Positions 1 to 7,352 of a DNA stretch of 40,733 nucleotides are shown here, piece after piece. Origin of the DNA: a virus. A program made the position numbers and the translations under genes. The notes beneath the pieces were generated by a model. It made no database searches. It was given only the letters and a program-made list of their open reading frames with translations, and had not been told where the DNA came from. Every line of letters starts with the position of its first letter. Position 1 is the stretch's first letter. The stretch is from positions 1 to 40,733 of IMG/VR virus record IMGVR_UViG_3300031566_000136. One strand, 5' to 3'.

Positions 1-132
1 ATGTATGTGAAGGGCTGGTGGCGAAAGAAGATGGATTTTGGGAGTTATCAACGCTGGAAACGCTGGAAAAACAAACAAAAAGTTAATAAAAATATAAACT
101 TGGAGGCTCAAAATGCCCTGTCTATGCACTAG
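1..132 (+). CDS. Short basic ORF at window edge, possibly partial
   Basis: An open frame from the first base ends at a TAG and would encode 43 residues rich in Lys, Arg and Trp (KGWWRKK, RWKRWKNK). No ribosome site can be seen because the window starts here, so it may be the 3' end of a longer gene. It overlaps the next small gene by 20 bases. I recognise no family. If the window is a circular genome cut here, the preceding bases would be the early-operon terminator, which argues against a long upstream extension. Confidence 0.3.
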   Translation: MYVKGWWRKKMDFGSYQRWKRWKNKQKVNKNINLEAQNALSMH

Positions 133-268
133 ATGTAATAAACCGATGGAGGATTGCGAGTTTACCGTTTGTATAAATTGCTATCTGAAAATGACCGATG
201 AGGAAGTTAAAAAGAATATCATTTTAGGTGGGCGATTCTATGAGAAAGAGAAACCGAAGGATGACTAA
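113..268 (+). CDS. Small Cys-rich (zinc-finger-like) protein, 51 aa
   Basis: The ATG at 113 has a GGAGG ribosome site at 102-106. The 51-residue product has Cys residues spaced C-L-C-T-R-C near the N-terminus and a second C-I-N-C pair after about 20 residues, the layout of a small zinc-binding knuckle. An acidic/basic tail follows (MTDEEVKKN). It overlaps the following ORF by 29 bases in another frame, which is usual for phage microprotein clusters. Function is unknown; zinc binding is inferred from cysteine spacing only. Confidence 0.6.
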   Translation: MPCLCTRCNKPMEDCEFTVCINCYLKMTDEEVKKNIILGGRFYEKEKPKDD

Positions 269-428
269 CTGCGTTCACTTCTGGATTCTTGATAAGAACA
301 ACTTCGGGAAATGTAAATGTGGTGCAAGCAAGCAGTTTCCCATGGTGTCCAAGATAACACTAAGACCCAGCGAGGCTTTGACTATGGAAAATCTAGGTCC
401 TGATTCTAAATGCAATCCTGATGCCTAG
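240..428 (+). CDS. Small zinc-ribbon-like phage protein, 62 aa
   Basis: The ATG at 240 is preceded by AGGTGG about 8 bases upstream; an in-frame GTG at 228 is a less likely start. The product begins with a basic stretch, then HFWILD, then G-K-C-K-C-G-A. This resembles a widespread class of small phage and bacterial proteins with an H-x-W-I segment before a C-x(1,2)-C-G knuckle. Function unknown. It is the last gene before the putative late promoter at 457. Confidence 0.55.
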   Translation: MRKRNRRMTNCVHFWILDKNNFGKCKCGASKQFPMVSKITLRPSEALTMENLGPDSKCNPDA

Positions 429-456
429 TGCAGCGCGAGTGTGCATGGGGTGAAAC

Positions 457-485
457 TTGACAGTGATTATTGAAAATGTTTTACT
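457..485 (+). promoter_or_regulatory. Putative late promoter, TTGACA-17-TTTACT
   Basis: A perfect -35 box (457-462) and a 4/6 -10 box (480-485) are separated by 17 bases. Transcription would start near 492, only about 20 bases before an intrinsic terminator at 513-535. This promoter-terminator order, placed between small ORFs and the packaging/head genes, resembles the lambda pR'-tR' late switch. A second TTGACA at 485-490 has no good -10 partner. Confidence 0.5.
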
Positions 486-512
486 TGACAACAGAGGGAA
501 TACTTATGCCCT

Positions 513-537
513 AAGCCCGTTTCGGCGGGTTTTTTGC
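513..537 (+). terminator. Intrinsic terminator directly after the promoter
   Basis: The stem AAGCCCG (513-519) pairs with CGGGTTT (526-532) around a 6-base loop, and the 3' arm runs into a tract of seven T (530-536). This is a conventional Rho-independent terminator. Transcripts from the promoter at 457-485 would end after about 45 nt unless terminated transcription is overcome. Confidence 0.8.
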
Positions 538-555
538 ATTATGACGGGAGGCTAT

Positions 556-709
556 CTTATGGGTCTAGATTCCCATAGGGTTGTCTCCCACAGTGCCAGG
601 GCGAGTAACCCTGGCCCGACAGCCCCAAGTAAGTCCTGGAATAGACGCTTTGCTGGACAGCAGGGCAATGAGCTACCAGGGATTGGGGCTGTTTCTATTT
701 CAGGAGACA
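556..709 (+). ncRNA. Structured leader RNA masking the ribosome site of the next gene
   Basis: This non-coding stretch folds into nested helices. A hairpin pairs 556-563 with 572-579 (8 bp). A closing helix pairs TGTCTCC (582-588) with GGAGACA (703-709). Inside it are a hairpin GCCAGGG/CCCTGGC (595-601/609-615, 7-nt loop) and a long arm. The arm consists of a 10-bp helix 619-628/683-692, then 634-639/676-682 with one bulged G, then 647-654/659-666 capped by GGAC. The closing helix contains AGGAG (702-706), the ribosome site of the ORF at 713, so folding would block translation. I do not recognise a known riboswitch class. A TTG-started frame crossing this region is not credible as a gene. Confidence 0.65.
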
Positions 710-712
710 TAA

Positions 713-805
713 ATGGATGAAACCTTTATAGAAGATTACGAATACCCTTGGGACTGGGAGAACTTTACGGGTGAGAACTGTCTATATCCTGATAAAGAAA
801 CGTAA
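713..805 (+). CDS. 30-aa acidic leader peptide ORF
   Basis: The ATG at 713 follows AGGAG at 702-706. The frame encodes 30 residues, strongly acidic and aromatic (EDYEYPWDWENF), and its TAA overlaps the ATG of the phosphoesterase gene (TAATG), so translation of the two is probably coupled. Its ribosome site lies in the closing stem of the upstream structured RNA. It may be a regulatory leader peptide or a genuine microprotein; no family is recognised. Confidence 0.5.
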   Translation: MDETFIEDYEYPWDWENFTGENCLYPDKET

Positions 806-1662
806 TGGAAGTAATAGAGAAGATAATTGAATGTAGCCGATCTGATTTATTCCCCTTCTACCCATTAGGCGATATTCATGTCGGGCCGGTGCATTTCCAC
901 GAAGAACTACTAAAGGCAAAAGTTAAAGAAATACATAGCAACCCTAATGCCCTATGGCTGGGCATGGGTGATTATGCTGACCTTATCACACCCTCTGACT
1001 TCAAGCGATGGGATGGAGCGATATTAGCCCCCTGGATGAAGGGGAAAGAGGACAATATCGGGCCAACGCAGCTTGATAGATTAGACGAAATCCTATCACC
1101 GATTTGGGATAAGTGTATCGGCTTAATTGAAGGTGGCCATGAGACATCTATTCGGAAATACCACCACTATGATGTTATGGAGGAGCTCTTAAAAAGGGCG
1201 AATGGGAAAAAATCTCCACCTTGGGATAAAGTCCCTTATGCTGGTACTCAATGCCTAGTGCGGCTTAACTTCAGAAGAAGTGGTGGTGCTTCACACGATT
1301 ATATAATTCATGCCCGGCATGGCGAAGGTGCAGCCAGGACCACAGGGGCAAGAGCATTAGCGGTTCTTAGATTGGCAATGACTTTCATAAATGCCAATAT
1401 TGTCTTCTCGGGACATCTTCATGGGCAGGAATCACCGGATATCCCTGAACGGCTAGTCTTGAAGGGCGGAAAGATTAAGAGCATGGAAACCATAGCCACA
1501 ATGACAGGGGCTTGGCTGCGAGCTTATATGCAGGGAGTACCGCCTTGCTATTTGGAACGGTGGGGAACACCACCTAGTACACTGGGCTGTCCCCGGATAG
1601 TTATAAATCCAGACAAGCATGAAATGACTTTAGAAAAGTCCCGAAAGACAATGACACTATGA
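805..1662 (+). CDS. Calcineurin-like metallophosphoesterase, 285 aa
   Basis: The dimetal phosphoesterase motifs occur in the right order: G-D-I-H (D23, H25), G-M-G-D-Y-A-D (D56), E-G-G-H-E (H112), I-H-A-R-H (H169/H172) and S-G-H-L-H-G (H204/H206). The family hydrolyses phosphomonoesters or diesters of nucleotides, nucleic acids or proteins in the cytoplasm. The usual GNH(D/E) motif reads GGHE here, so the metal-ligand Asn is replaced by Gly. Translation is coupled to the 30-aa ORF before it, and it is the first sizeable gene of the late region. The substrate cannot be told from sequence. Confidence 0.8.
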   Translation: MEVIEKIIECSRSDLFPFYPLGDIHVGPVHFHEELLKAKVKEIHSNPNALWLGMGDYADLITPSDFKRWDGAILAPWMKGKEDNIGPTQLDRLDEILSPIWDKCIGLIEGGHETSIRKYHHYDVMEELLKRANGKKSPPWDKVPYAGTQCLVRLNFRRSGGASHDYIIHARHGEGAARTTGARALAVLRLAMTFINANIVFSGHLHGQESPDIPERLVLKGGKIKSMETIATMTGAWLRAYMQGVPPCYLERWGTPPSTLGCPRIVINPDKHEMTLEKSRKTMTL

Positions 1663-1734
1663 GTCGGACGAATTAGCGCTAGAATCATAACTAAATATAG
1701 GTAAGATAATACCCTAATTGGGTAAGGAGACAAA

Positions 1735-1920
1735 ATGAATCCAGAGACAGGAGTAAAAATAATCGAAAGAGTTTGCATAGCCATTATCTTTGTCCTTACG
1801 GTCATCTATCTAACCGATTATCCTCAAATATGGGGTCCGGTACTTGGCTTGTTATCCCTCATATATGGCGGCGGCTCAATTATCAAGGGCGCAGTCAAGT
1901 ATATGTTGAGAATACAATGA
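1735..1920 (+). CDS. Small membrane protein, two TM segments (holin-like size)
   Basis: The ATG at 1735 has AAGGAG 5 bases upstream. The 61-residue product has a hydrophobic segment at about residues 12-27 (VCIAIIFVLTVIYL) and a second at about 33-50 (WGPVLGLLSLIYGG), then a basic tail. The size and two-TM topology fit class II holins or other small phage membrane proteins, but nothing is diagnostic. Its TGA overlaps the next ATG (ATGA). A short 5-bp hairpin (1710-1724) sits just before the ribosome site. Confidence 0.6.
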   Translation: MNPETGVKIIERVCIAIIFVLTVIYLTDYPQIWGPVLGLLSLIYGGGSIIKGAVKYMLRIQ

Positions 1921-2186
1921 TACGAAAATTATTAAGTGATGCTTGGGAAGGACTGAAACTAACTTGGGGCGAATGGCACATGATTGCCTCTGGTTGGGGC
2001 GATAGTGTTGCATTTAATAAGGCAGAGAAAATACCCAGCTTGGAAGAAATGAAAGACCGCAATGATGAGTGCGACTTCTATGCCATACTCGCAAGAGAAG
2101 CCTGGTATTACAAGTTTGGAATGGCTCTAGGGAAGTTAACTTGGGCATTGATTGTAGCCGCATTACTTATTAGATTTATTAAGTGA
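1917..2186 (+). CDS. Small protein with C-terminal membrane anchor, 89 aa
   Basis: I place the start at the ATG of an ATGA overlap with the preceding membrane gene (1917), not at upstream in-frame starts, whose translation would run through the preceding gene. The first 65 residues are soluble and charged with several Trp; the last 22 form one TM helix (LTWALIVAALLIRFI). No family is recognised. Pairing with the two-TM protein suggests they act together at the membrane, perhaps in lysis, but this rests on position only. Confidence 0.55.
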   Translation: MIRKLLSDAWEGLKLTWGEWHMIASGWGDSVAFNKAEKIPSLEEMKDRNDECDFYAILAREAWYYKFGMALGKLTWALIVAALLIRFIK

Positions 2187-2193
2187 GGTGATT

Positions 2194-3129
2194 ATGAAGG
2201 AGTTAATTCATAAAGCAAATGTAGTGTATGTCTGCTCTGGCACAAAGGTTATTGATGGAGTTGATACTGGCAGGGATGCTATTGTAGTCGGTGTTACCAA
2301 GAAAGTGTCGTTATCTGTACTCAAGAAGGGAGATAGGATACCTACAAAGGTTCACGGCAAGGAAACTGATGTGGTGGAAACTGGGGAGATAAAGGCTCTT
2401 AGAACCTCAAAACACAGACCTGCACCAGGGGGAGTTAGTATCGGGCATCCTAATATAACTGCGGGTACACTAGGAATGGTTATTCCAACGAATAGCGGAA
2501 GATACATTTTGAGCAACAATCATGTGCTTGCAAATAGCAATGACGCTAGTATAGGAGATGAGACTTGGCAGCCTGGGGCTTATGATGGCGGGGTTTCCAT
2601 TGATGTCATAGGGCATTTATCTGATTTCGTACCGATTGTGTTTTTGGGCGGTGAAAGCACTTGTCCGATAGGAAATGTTGCTCTTCGCATTGCTAATTTT
2701 ATCCTGAAACACACTGGTCACAAATTCCGAGTGCGTAGTTATCAGGAGATGTTTAATCTTGTTGATTGTGCTATTGCCAAGCCGATTAACGATAGCGATG
2801 TGTCGGAGGAAATACTTGAAGTTGGCATACCCATAGGATTTAGTAAGGCCATAGTAGGAGAGAAGGTCAAGAAATCAGGGCGAACTAGTGGATTAACGGA
2901 AGGCACAGTTTCAGCAACGGATGCCCTTGTTAATGTGAATTATGGAGATGGGAAGATGGCGACATTCACAGACCAGATAATGACAACTGCTATGTCAGAA
3001 GGTGGCGATTCCGGCAGCGTAGTATTGAATGAAGTTAACGAGGTTGTCGGACTTTTATTCGCTGGAAGTGACCAGGTAACAATAGTCAATAAAATCTCTA
3101 ATGTCCTGAAGGAGTTAGGGCTAGCATGA
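2194..3129 (+). CDS. Trypsin-like serine protease, 311 aa
   Basis: A chymotrypsin-fold peptidase shown by its triad in order: S-N-N-H (H110), V-D-C-A-I-A (D191) and G-G-D-S-G-S (S273). A S-G-R-T-S-G segment at about 228-233 also fits this fold; the spacing resembles the NAL1-like branch. I see no signal peptide, so it probably acts inside the host cell or in the particle. The ATG at 2194 has GAGGTG 5 bases upstream; an in-frame GTG at 2188 overlaps that site. It lies just before the terminase genes, so prohead maturation, host-protein cleavage or lysis are all possible roles. Confidence 0.8.
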   Translation: MKELIHKANVVYVCSGTKVIDGVDTGRDAIVVGVTKKVSLSVLKKGDRIPTKVHGKETDVVETGEIKALRTSKHRPAPGGVSIGHPNITAGTLGMVIPTNSGRYILSNNHVLANSNDASIGDETWQPGAYDGGVSIDVIGHLSDFVPIVFLGGESTCPIGNVALRIANFILKHTGHKFRVRSYQEMFNLVDCAIAKPINDSDVSEEILEVGIPIGFSKAIVGEKVKKSGRTSGLTEGTVSATDALVNVNYGDGKMATFTDQIMTTAMSEGGDSGSVVLNEVNEVVGLLFAGSDQVTIVNKISNVLKELGLA

Positions 3130-3351
3130 AGGAGTATAAAAAAACTTAATGAAACCTTTACCGCACAGCAGAGCTTTGTTTGTGCTTTGTGTTCACACTC
3201 TATCCTGCCAGGGATGAAGTTCAAGTATATACAAAGGATATACACCGATAGCAAGGGTAATAAGGCTACCGAACTTGCGAAGGCTCACGCATATCATAGG
3301 ATAGAAGATGGAAACAAGACTTACGCAAAAGCAGAAGACATTTGCTCTTAA
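3126..3351 (+). pseudogene. Frameshifted small zinc-binding ORF (A7 tract)
   Basis: An ATG overlapping the protease stop (ATGA at 3126) opens a frame that stops after 7 codons at TAA 3147-3149. The +1 frame continues from the A7 run (3138-3144) to a TAA at 3349-3351 and encodes a credible protein with C-A-L-C, a basic core and H-A-Y-H. With six A instead of seven the gene would read through as 74 residues. The cause could be a sequencing indel, transcriptional slippage on the A run, or a true lesion. The product would be a small zinc-binding phage protein overlapping the start of the small terminase gene. Confidence 0.5.
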
Positions 3352-3952
3352 CATATTTAATGGAATGACACAGCGCGAGGCGTGGAAAGAGGCTGGTTAT
3401 TCTACAAGGTATCCGATTGCACATATAGACCGTGATGCTTCTTTGCTCGCCAATTCTCCAAAGATTTTCCAAAGATTACAGGAGCTTAACAAAAGGACAG
3501 AAGATGCCTCTGTAATGAATGTTATGGAGCGGAAGCAAGTCCTGACTGTGATAGGCCGGGCTAGGCTCACTGATTTTATGACTGCTGGTGCTGATGGGAG
3601 CTGGGTGGACATAGGACCAGAGAACCCACACTCAGGGGCATTACAGGAAATAACTAGCCGGACAGAGTATGACGACAAGGGCGCTGGGGCTGCTGTAATC
3701 ACAAGGATTAAGCTCCATAGTCCCCTTCAGGCTGTAGACCTCTTGAACAAGATGGACAAGCTCTATTCTGATGGTGCATTTATCCAGAACAACATAGACA
3801 GACAGCTCAATGTTTTCGTGGTAGATAACGCGACAAGGGATTTGATTTCCCAGGTAGGTGAAAGGACAAAGCTAATAAACAATGGACATGAGAACAACCA
3901 AAGTATTCAAGGCGATCCTAGAGGCATGGGTCCAGGGCAAGAGACGGATTAA
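3308..3952 (+). CDS. terS: Terminase small subunit
   Basis: The N-terminal 60 residues have the helix-turn-helix layout typical of TerS (T-Q-K-Q-K-T-F, G-M-T-Q-R-E-A-W, A-G-Y-S). A central region follows with R-A-R-L-T-D-F and a C-terminal oligomerisation-type segment with A-V-D-L-L-N-K-M-D-K-L. TerS recognises the packaging site on phage DNA and loads the large subunit. It is 214 residues long and overlaps the large subunit gene by about 70 bases. The start has AGGA about 7 bases upstream. Confidence 0.82.
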   Translation: METRLTQKQKTFALNIFNGMTQREAWKEAGYSTRYPIAHIDRDASLLANSPKIFQRLQELNKRTEDASVMNVMERKQVLTVIGRARLTDFMTAGADGSWVDIGPENPHSGALQEITSRTEYDDKGAGAAVITRIKLHSPLQAVDLLNKMDKLYSDGAFIQNNIDRQLNVFVVDNATRDLISQVGERTKLINNGHENNQSIQGDPRGMGPGQETD

Positions 3953-5096
3953 GTTAGAGGGGGGGACATGGAGTAGCAAGACATACTCTGCCCTGCAAGC
4001 ACTCCAGGTCATCGCTGAGAAGGCCGAGATTCCCCTTGATATTAGTATTGTGTCTGAATCCTTGCCTCACCTGAAGCAAGGCTGTATCAGGGACTTTTTT
4101 AATATATTAGGCGAGGACAAGGACAAAAGTTCTTTTTATCATAAAACAGATCATATCTATAAGCGCCCTACTTGGAATGGCAAGTTTGTGTTCTTTGGTG
4201 CTGATGATTTAAGCAGAGTAACAGGTCCAAGACGGCACATTCTGTTCATCAATGAGGCTAACAATATACCCTGGGAGACTGCCAGGGGATTAGATATTAG
4301 AACTGAGCTGTTCACTATCTTGGACTGGAACCCTGTCGGTGAGTTCTGGGCTCACGAACAGTGGACAGAGGAAGATGTTAATGCCTATGACCATTCGACT
4401 TATCTTGACGCTGTAGATGTCATACCTGAAACAAAGGTATCAGAGATAGAGTCCTACCGGGACAAAGACCCTAACTGGTGGAACATCTACGGACTGGGGT
4501 TGATAGGCAAGATTGAGGGCATGGTGCATCCCTACTTCAAGCAAGTAGATAAATTACCTGCTGGCAATCCTTTCTATGGACTTGATTATGGGTTTGGTTC
4601 TTATGACCCTATGGGTTTGAAGGGTGGCGATCCAACAGTTCTGGTCAAGAACATCATTATAGGAGATAACCTATACAGCCAACAGATGTTCTATAAGTGG
4701 GAACCTATGACTAACGATGACATAGCCCGCAAAATGGATTTACTAAAAATATCCCATGAAGATCCCATATATCCTGACCCAAGTGAGCCTAAGAGTGCTG
4801 AGGAAATCAAGCGTAAGGGCTTCAGTGTGCAGGAAACCGAAAAGGGAGCTGGGAGCGTAGCCTTCGGTATCAAGAAAGTCAATTCCTACTACCAACATTG
4901 GACGAAGGATAGCTTAGATTGTATTAAGGACCAGCGGAATTACCGATACCTGAAAAGGAAAGATAAGACTGGCGGGGAATATTTGAGCGATGAAACTACA
5001 CACCGGTATTCTCACGGCATGGATGCCAGAAGATACGCCGTAGCATCTCATAAGCTCAGTGGAATCTCCCGCACAAGCCCGGTGTGGCAATTCTAG
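3882..5096 (+). CDS. terL: Terminase large subunit (ATPase-nuclease), 404 aa
   Basis: The packaging motor. The Walker A-like loop is GGTWSSKT (27-34), and Walker B is hydrophobic I-L-F-I-N-E (E125 catalytic, with N124 where Asp is usual). The RNase H-like nuclease acidic residues fit D235 in GLDYGFG, D299 in YPDP and D381 in HGMDARRYA. It cuts concatemeric DNA and pumps it into the prohead through the portal. An in-frame ATG at 3888 is an alternative start. Length and motif order are normal for the family. Confidence 0.92.
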   Translation: MDMRTTKVFKAILEAWVQGKRRIKLEGGTWSSKTYSALQALQVIAEKAEIPLDISIVSESLPHLKQGCIRDFFNILGEDKDKSSFYHKTDHIYKRPTWNGKFVFFGADDLSRVTGPRRHILFINEANNIPWETARGLDIRTELFTILDWNPVGEFWAHEQWTEEDVNAYDHSTYLDAVDVIPETKVSEIESYRDKDPNWWNIYGLGLIGKIEGMVHPYFKQVDKLPAGNPFYGLDYGFGSYDPMGLKGGDPTVLVKNIIIGDNLYSQQMFYKWEPMTNDDIARKMDLLKISHEDPIYPDPSEPKSAEEIKRKGFSVQETEKGAGSVAFGIKKVNSYYQHWTKDSLDCIKDQRNYRYLKRKDKTGGEYLSDETTHRYSHGMDARRYAVASHKLSGISRTSPVWQF

Positions 5097-5105
5097 GAGG
5101 GCAAT

Positions 5106-5354
5106 ATGAGCATCGTTGAGTATATTGGCAGCATAGGAGGCATAGCAGGAGTCCTAGCCTTCTTTATATTCCTGACTTATAGATACCTGGTTGCCCAGAT
5201 GCGGGAAGACAGGAAGTTTATGGAAGATAGGCTCACCGAGCTTATCAAGGATTACAACGATGCTGCCTATTCTCGCACAGATGCCATGGTAAAGAACACA
5301 CAGATATTGACCGAACTCATTATATGGCTCAAGGCCAAGAACGGACACAATTAA
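5106..5354 (+). CDS. Single-TM protein with charged helical tail (BhlA/holin-like topology)
   Basis: Residues 8-27 form one TM helix (IGGIAGVLAFFIFLTY), followed by a charged amphipathic helix (REDRKFMEDRLTELIKDY) to the C-terminus. This N-terminal anchor plus helix arrangement is seen in BhlA/UviB- and XhlA-type phage proteins that act as holins or holin accessories. The match is topological only. It has a good AGGAGG site and lies between terminase and portal, an unusual place for a lysis gene. Confidence 0.6.
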   Translation: MSIVEYIGSIGGIAGVLAFFIFLTYRYLVAQMREDRKFMEDRLTELIKDYNDAAYSRTDAMVKNTQILTELIIWLKAKNGHN

Positions 5355-5363
5355 GGAGCAATT

Positions 5364-7076
5364 ATGGCTGATACTGAAAAAGACATATATCAATTAGTTA
5401 AAGGCAAGCGGGAAGAGATGAAGCCCATCTTTGACCGCATGGATACAGACGAAAAGCTCTACTTCCTTGAGCCTTACCGGATGAAGAAACTCCCACCTAA
5501 GCAAGGTGCAGACATGGAAGGAGTAGCTAATATCACATTACCTGACCCTCAATTAGTAGCCACCAAAGCAATAGCCCTTCTGGGCGGGCTCGATATGCAG
5601 AAAATAGTCGAGGGCCGGGATATAACCGACAAGCAAACCACCAAGATTGAGGAATTTCTTGATGACATATTCTATGTGGTAGATGAACACTTGGTTAAGA
5701 AAGGGTCATTAGGACTAGACGGCTTTACTGACGAGCAGGACTGTATGCGTGGCCGTATTGTTGCCAGGTCGTGTATGAGACTAGATAAAGAAGGGAATCT
5801 TATACCAGATGTGCTCCCCATAGATGCCCGGTGTTTTGTTTCTGAAAATGACGGGAGTGATATGGTTTGGGGTGCGGCCTGGTTCATGCAATCACAGGCA
5901 CAGCTCGAGAGGGAGTTTAACAAGCCGGGAGACAAGGAAGTAAAGGTAGGAAGTGGTAAAGCTGAAGTCGTTGACTTCTGGGACCTAGAAAAGAATGTCG
6001 CCTTTGTGGATGGGCGAAAGACCAGAGAGCAGCCTAACCCGTATGATCATGTAAATTTCGTGCAGTCCATTGTCCCCTTTGGGTCAATGTTTAGTACTGA
6101 GGATGCCTTAAAGCATCAAGGGGAGAGCATATTCTGGGCAAGCCGGGATTTATGGCCTGAGAAGAATATGATTGCTACTATACTGGCGACCTTAACCATA
6201 GAGGCATTACGAGGGGGGATGCAACTTGAGAGCAAAGATGGGAGAGAAGCAAAAAAACCTGAAGAATCACCCTATGGAACTGAGAAGGTTCAACCCGTAG
6301 ATATGGGTGGCGGCTATAAGGCAATGCCGATCAATGACATTAAGAACGCTACGCGGTTGCTTTACTCGATAATTGAGACAGATTTACAAAGGTCAGGCTT
6401 TACGGCACTAGATTATGGGTCCTTAACATTCCCGCTTTCTGCCATAGCGGTTACAAAACTTACCATTGCCAGGAATGACTTTATGCTACCACGCATACAG
6501 GCAAAAGCTATTTTCCGTCAAGCTCTTAGCCGAATGATAATTAACCAGTGCATAATGTGGAATCAAACATTAAAGCTAGGGCAGCCAGGGAAGCAAAACC
6601 CCTACTCTCCGGGTGATCTGACAGGCGATTACCAAATCAACTACCGATTCCTTAACATATCTAAGGAACAAACTATTGCTGACGTGTCAATCGCCAATGC
6701 TGCTCAGGGCTATCTATCCGGCGACACAATCCGGCGAGATGTATTGAAGCTCCAAGACCCTGACGGGGAAAAGGTTAAGTTTGATTCAGAGCAGGCAGAG
6801 AGAGTTGATGAGGTACTATTCCTCTATCGGAGAGCAAGCAGTCTCCTCGAGGGAAAGAAAGTAACCTTAAAGAACCAGGTTGAAGCCTATATCCTGGCTC
6901 AAAGGATTGTAACCATCCTCGTACAAAGGAAGGCAATGGGAGCGCTAAGCCCAATAGAGAAAAAGGAAGAGGCACAGCCTGAGCCTGAAGGTAAAGACCT
7001 ATTACCCTTATTTGCTGGTGGTGGAGGAGGCGGAGGACAAAAAACTACCGGAGCCGAGGAGACAGAAAGTGAGTAA
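5364..7076 (+). CDS. Portal protein, 570 aa
   Basis: It lies immediately after the terminase, has the usual length, and contains portal-like segments: a soluble acidic N-terminus (QLVKGKREEMKPIFDRM), a central MVWGAAW region, a long helical clip/stem region, and Gln/Glu-rich C-terminus. The dodecameric portal forms the DNA channel at the unique vertex and binds terminase and the tail adaptor. The C-terminus has a run of seven glycines (about 551-557), a low-complexity feature. Start has AGGAG 6 bases upstream. The last bases overlap the next ORF. Confidence 0.82.
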   Translation: MADTEKDIYQLVKGKREEMKPIFDRMDTDEKLYFLEPYRMKKLPPKQGADMEGVANITLPDPQLVATKAIALLGGLDMQKIVEGRDITDKQTTKIEEFLDDIFYVVDEHLVKKGSLGLDGFTDEQDCMRGRIVARSCMRLDKEGNLIPDVLPIDARCFVSENDGSDMVWGAAWFMQSQAQLEREFNKPGDKEVKVGSGKAEVVDFWDLEKNVAFVDGRKTREQPNPYDHVNFVQSIVPFGSMFSTEDALKHQGESIFWASRDLWPEKNMIATILATLTIEALRGGMQLESKDGREAKKPEESPYGTEKVQPVDMGGGYKAMPINDIKNATRLLYSIIETDLQRSGFTALDYGSLTFPLSAIAVTKLTIARNDFMLPRIQAKAIFRQALSRMIINQCIMWNQTLKLGQPGKQNPYSPGDLTGDYQINYRFLNISKEQTIADVSIANAAQGYLSGDTIRRDVLKLQDPDGEKVKFDSEQAERVDEVLFLYRRASSLLEGKKVTLKNQVEAYILAQRIVTILVQRKAMGALSPIEKKEEAQPEPEGKDLLPLFAGGGGGGGQKTTGAEETESE

Positions 7077-7215
7077 TAAGTTTAAGTTTACGCAAGAAGA
7101 CCTCGATGAGATGATACTTAAAGCTCTTGGTGAAAAGTCTGCAAATGCAGAAGGGAAAAAGCCTAGCAAGATTCAGGAATTGTTGGCGAAAACCAAGCTA
7201 GGGAAAAAGGAATGA
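7069..7215 (+). CDS. Small Lys-rich protein, 48 aa
   Basis: A GTG start at 7069 lies 7 bases after GAGGAG and overlaps the end of the portal gene by 8 bases; upstream in-frame starts lie within the portal Gly-rich tract and are unlikely. The product (FTQEDLDEMILKALG..., then KKPSKIQELLAKTKLGKK) looks like two short charged helices. The function is unknown. The stop overlaps the next ATG (ATGA). Confidence 0.5.
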   Translation: MSNKFKFTQEDLDEMILKALGEKSANAEGKKPSKIQELLAKTKLGKKE

Positions 7216-7352
7216 ACGGCAGGATAGTTAAGAAGATCAGGAAATACAGTAGGCGAAACTTCCTTGAGTATGTCAATGCAGTCAAGCAGTGGCCGTTCTC
7301 GGCAAGGTGGAGATTGTGCTGGCATATCTTGTTTCGTAAAGGTGTTGGCTAA
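7212..7352 (+). CDS. Small basic protein, 46 aa
   Basis: An ATG in an ATGA overlap (7212) opens a 46-residue frame very rich in Arg, Lys and Trp (GRIVKKIRKYSRRN, FSARWRLCWHILFRK), ending at TAA 7350-7352 which overlaps the next ATG. Coupling on both sides supports translation. It may bind nucleic acid or membrane, but no family is recognised. Confidence 0.45.
   Translation: MNGRIVKKIRKYSRRNFLEYVNAVKQWPFSARWRLCWHILFRKGVG

Noticed and set aside
457-720. 87-codon TTG-started ORF
   Set aside because: It starts on a promoter -35 box and runs through a terminator and the folded RNA; composition is not protein-like.
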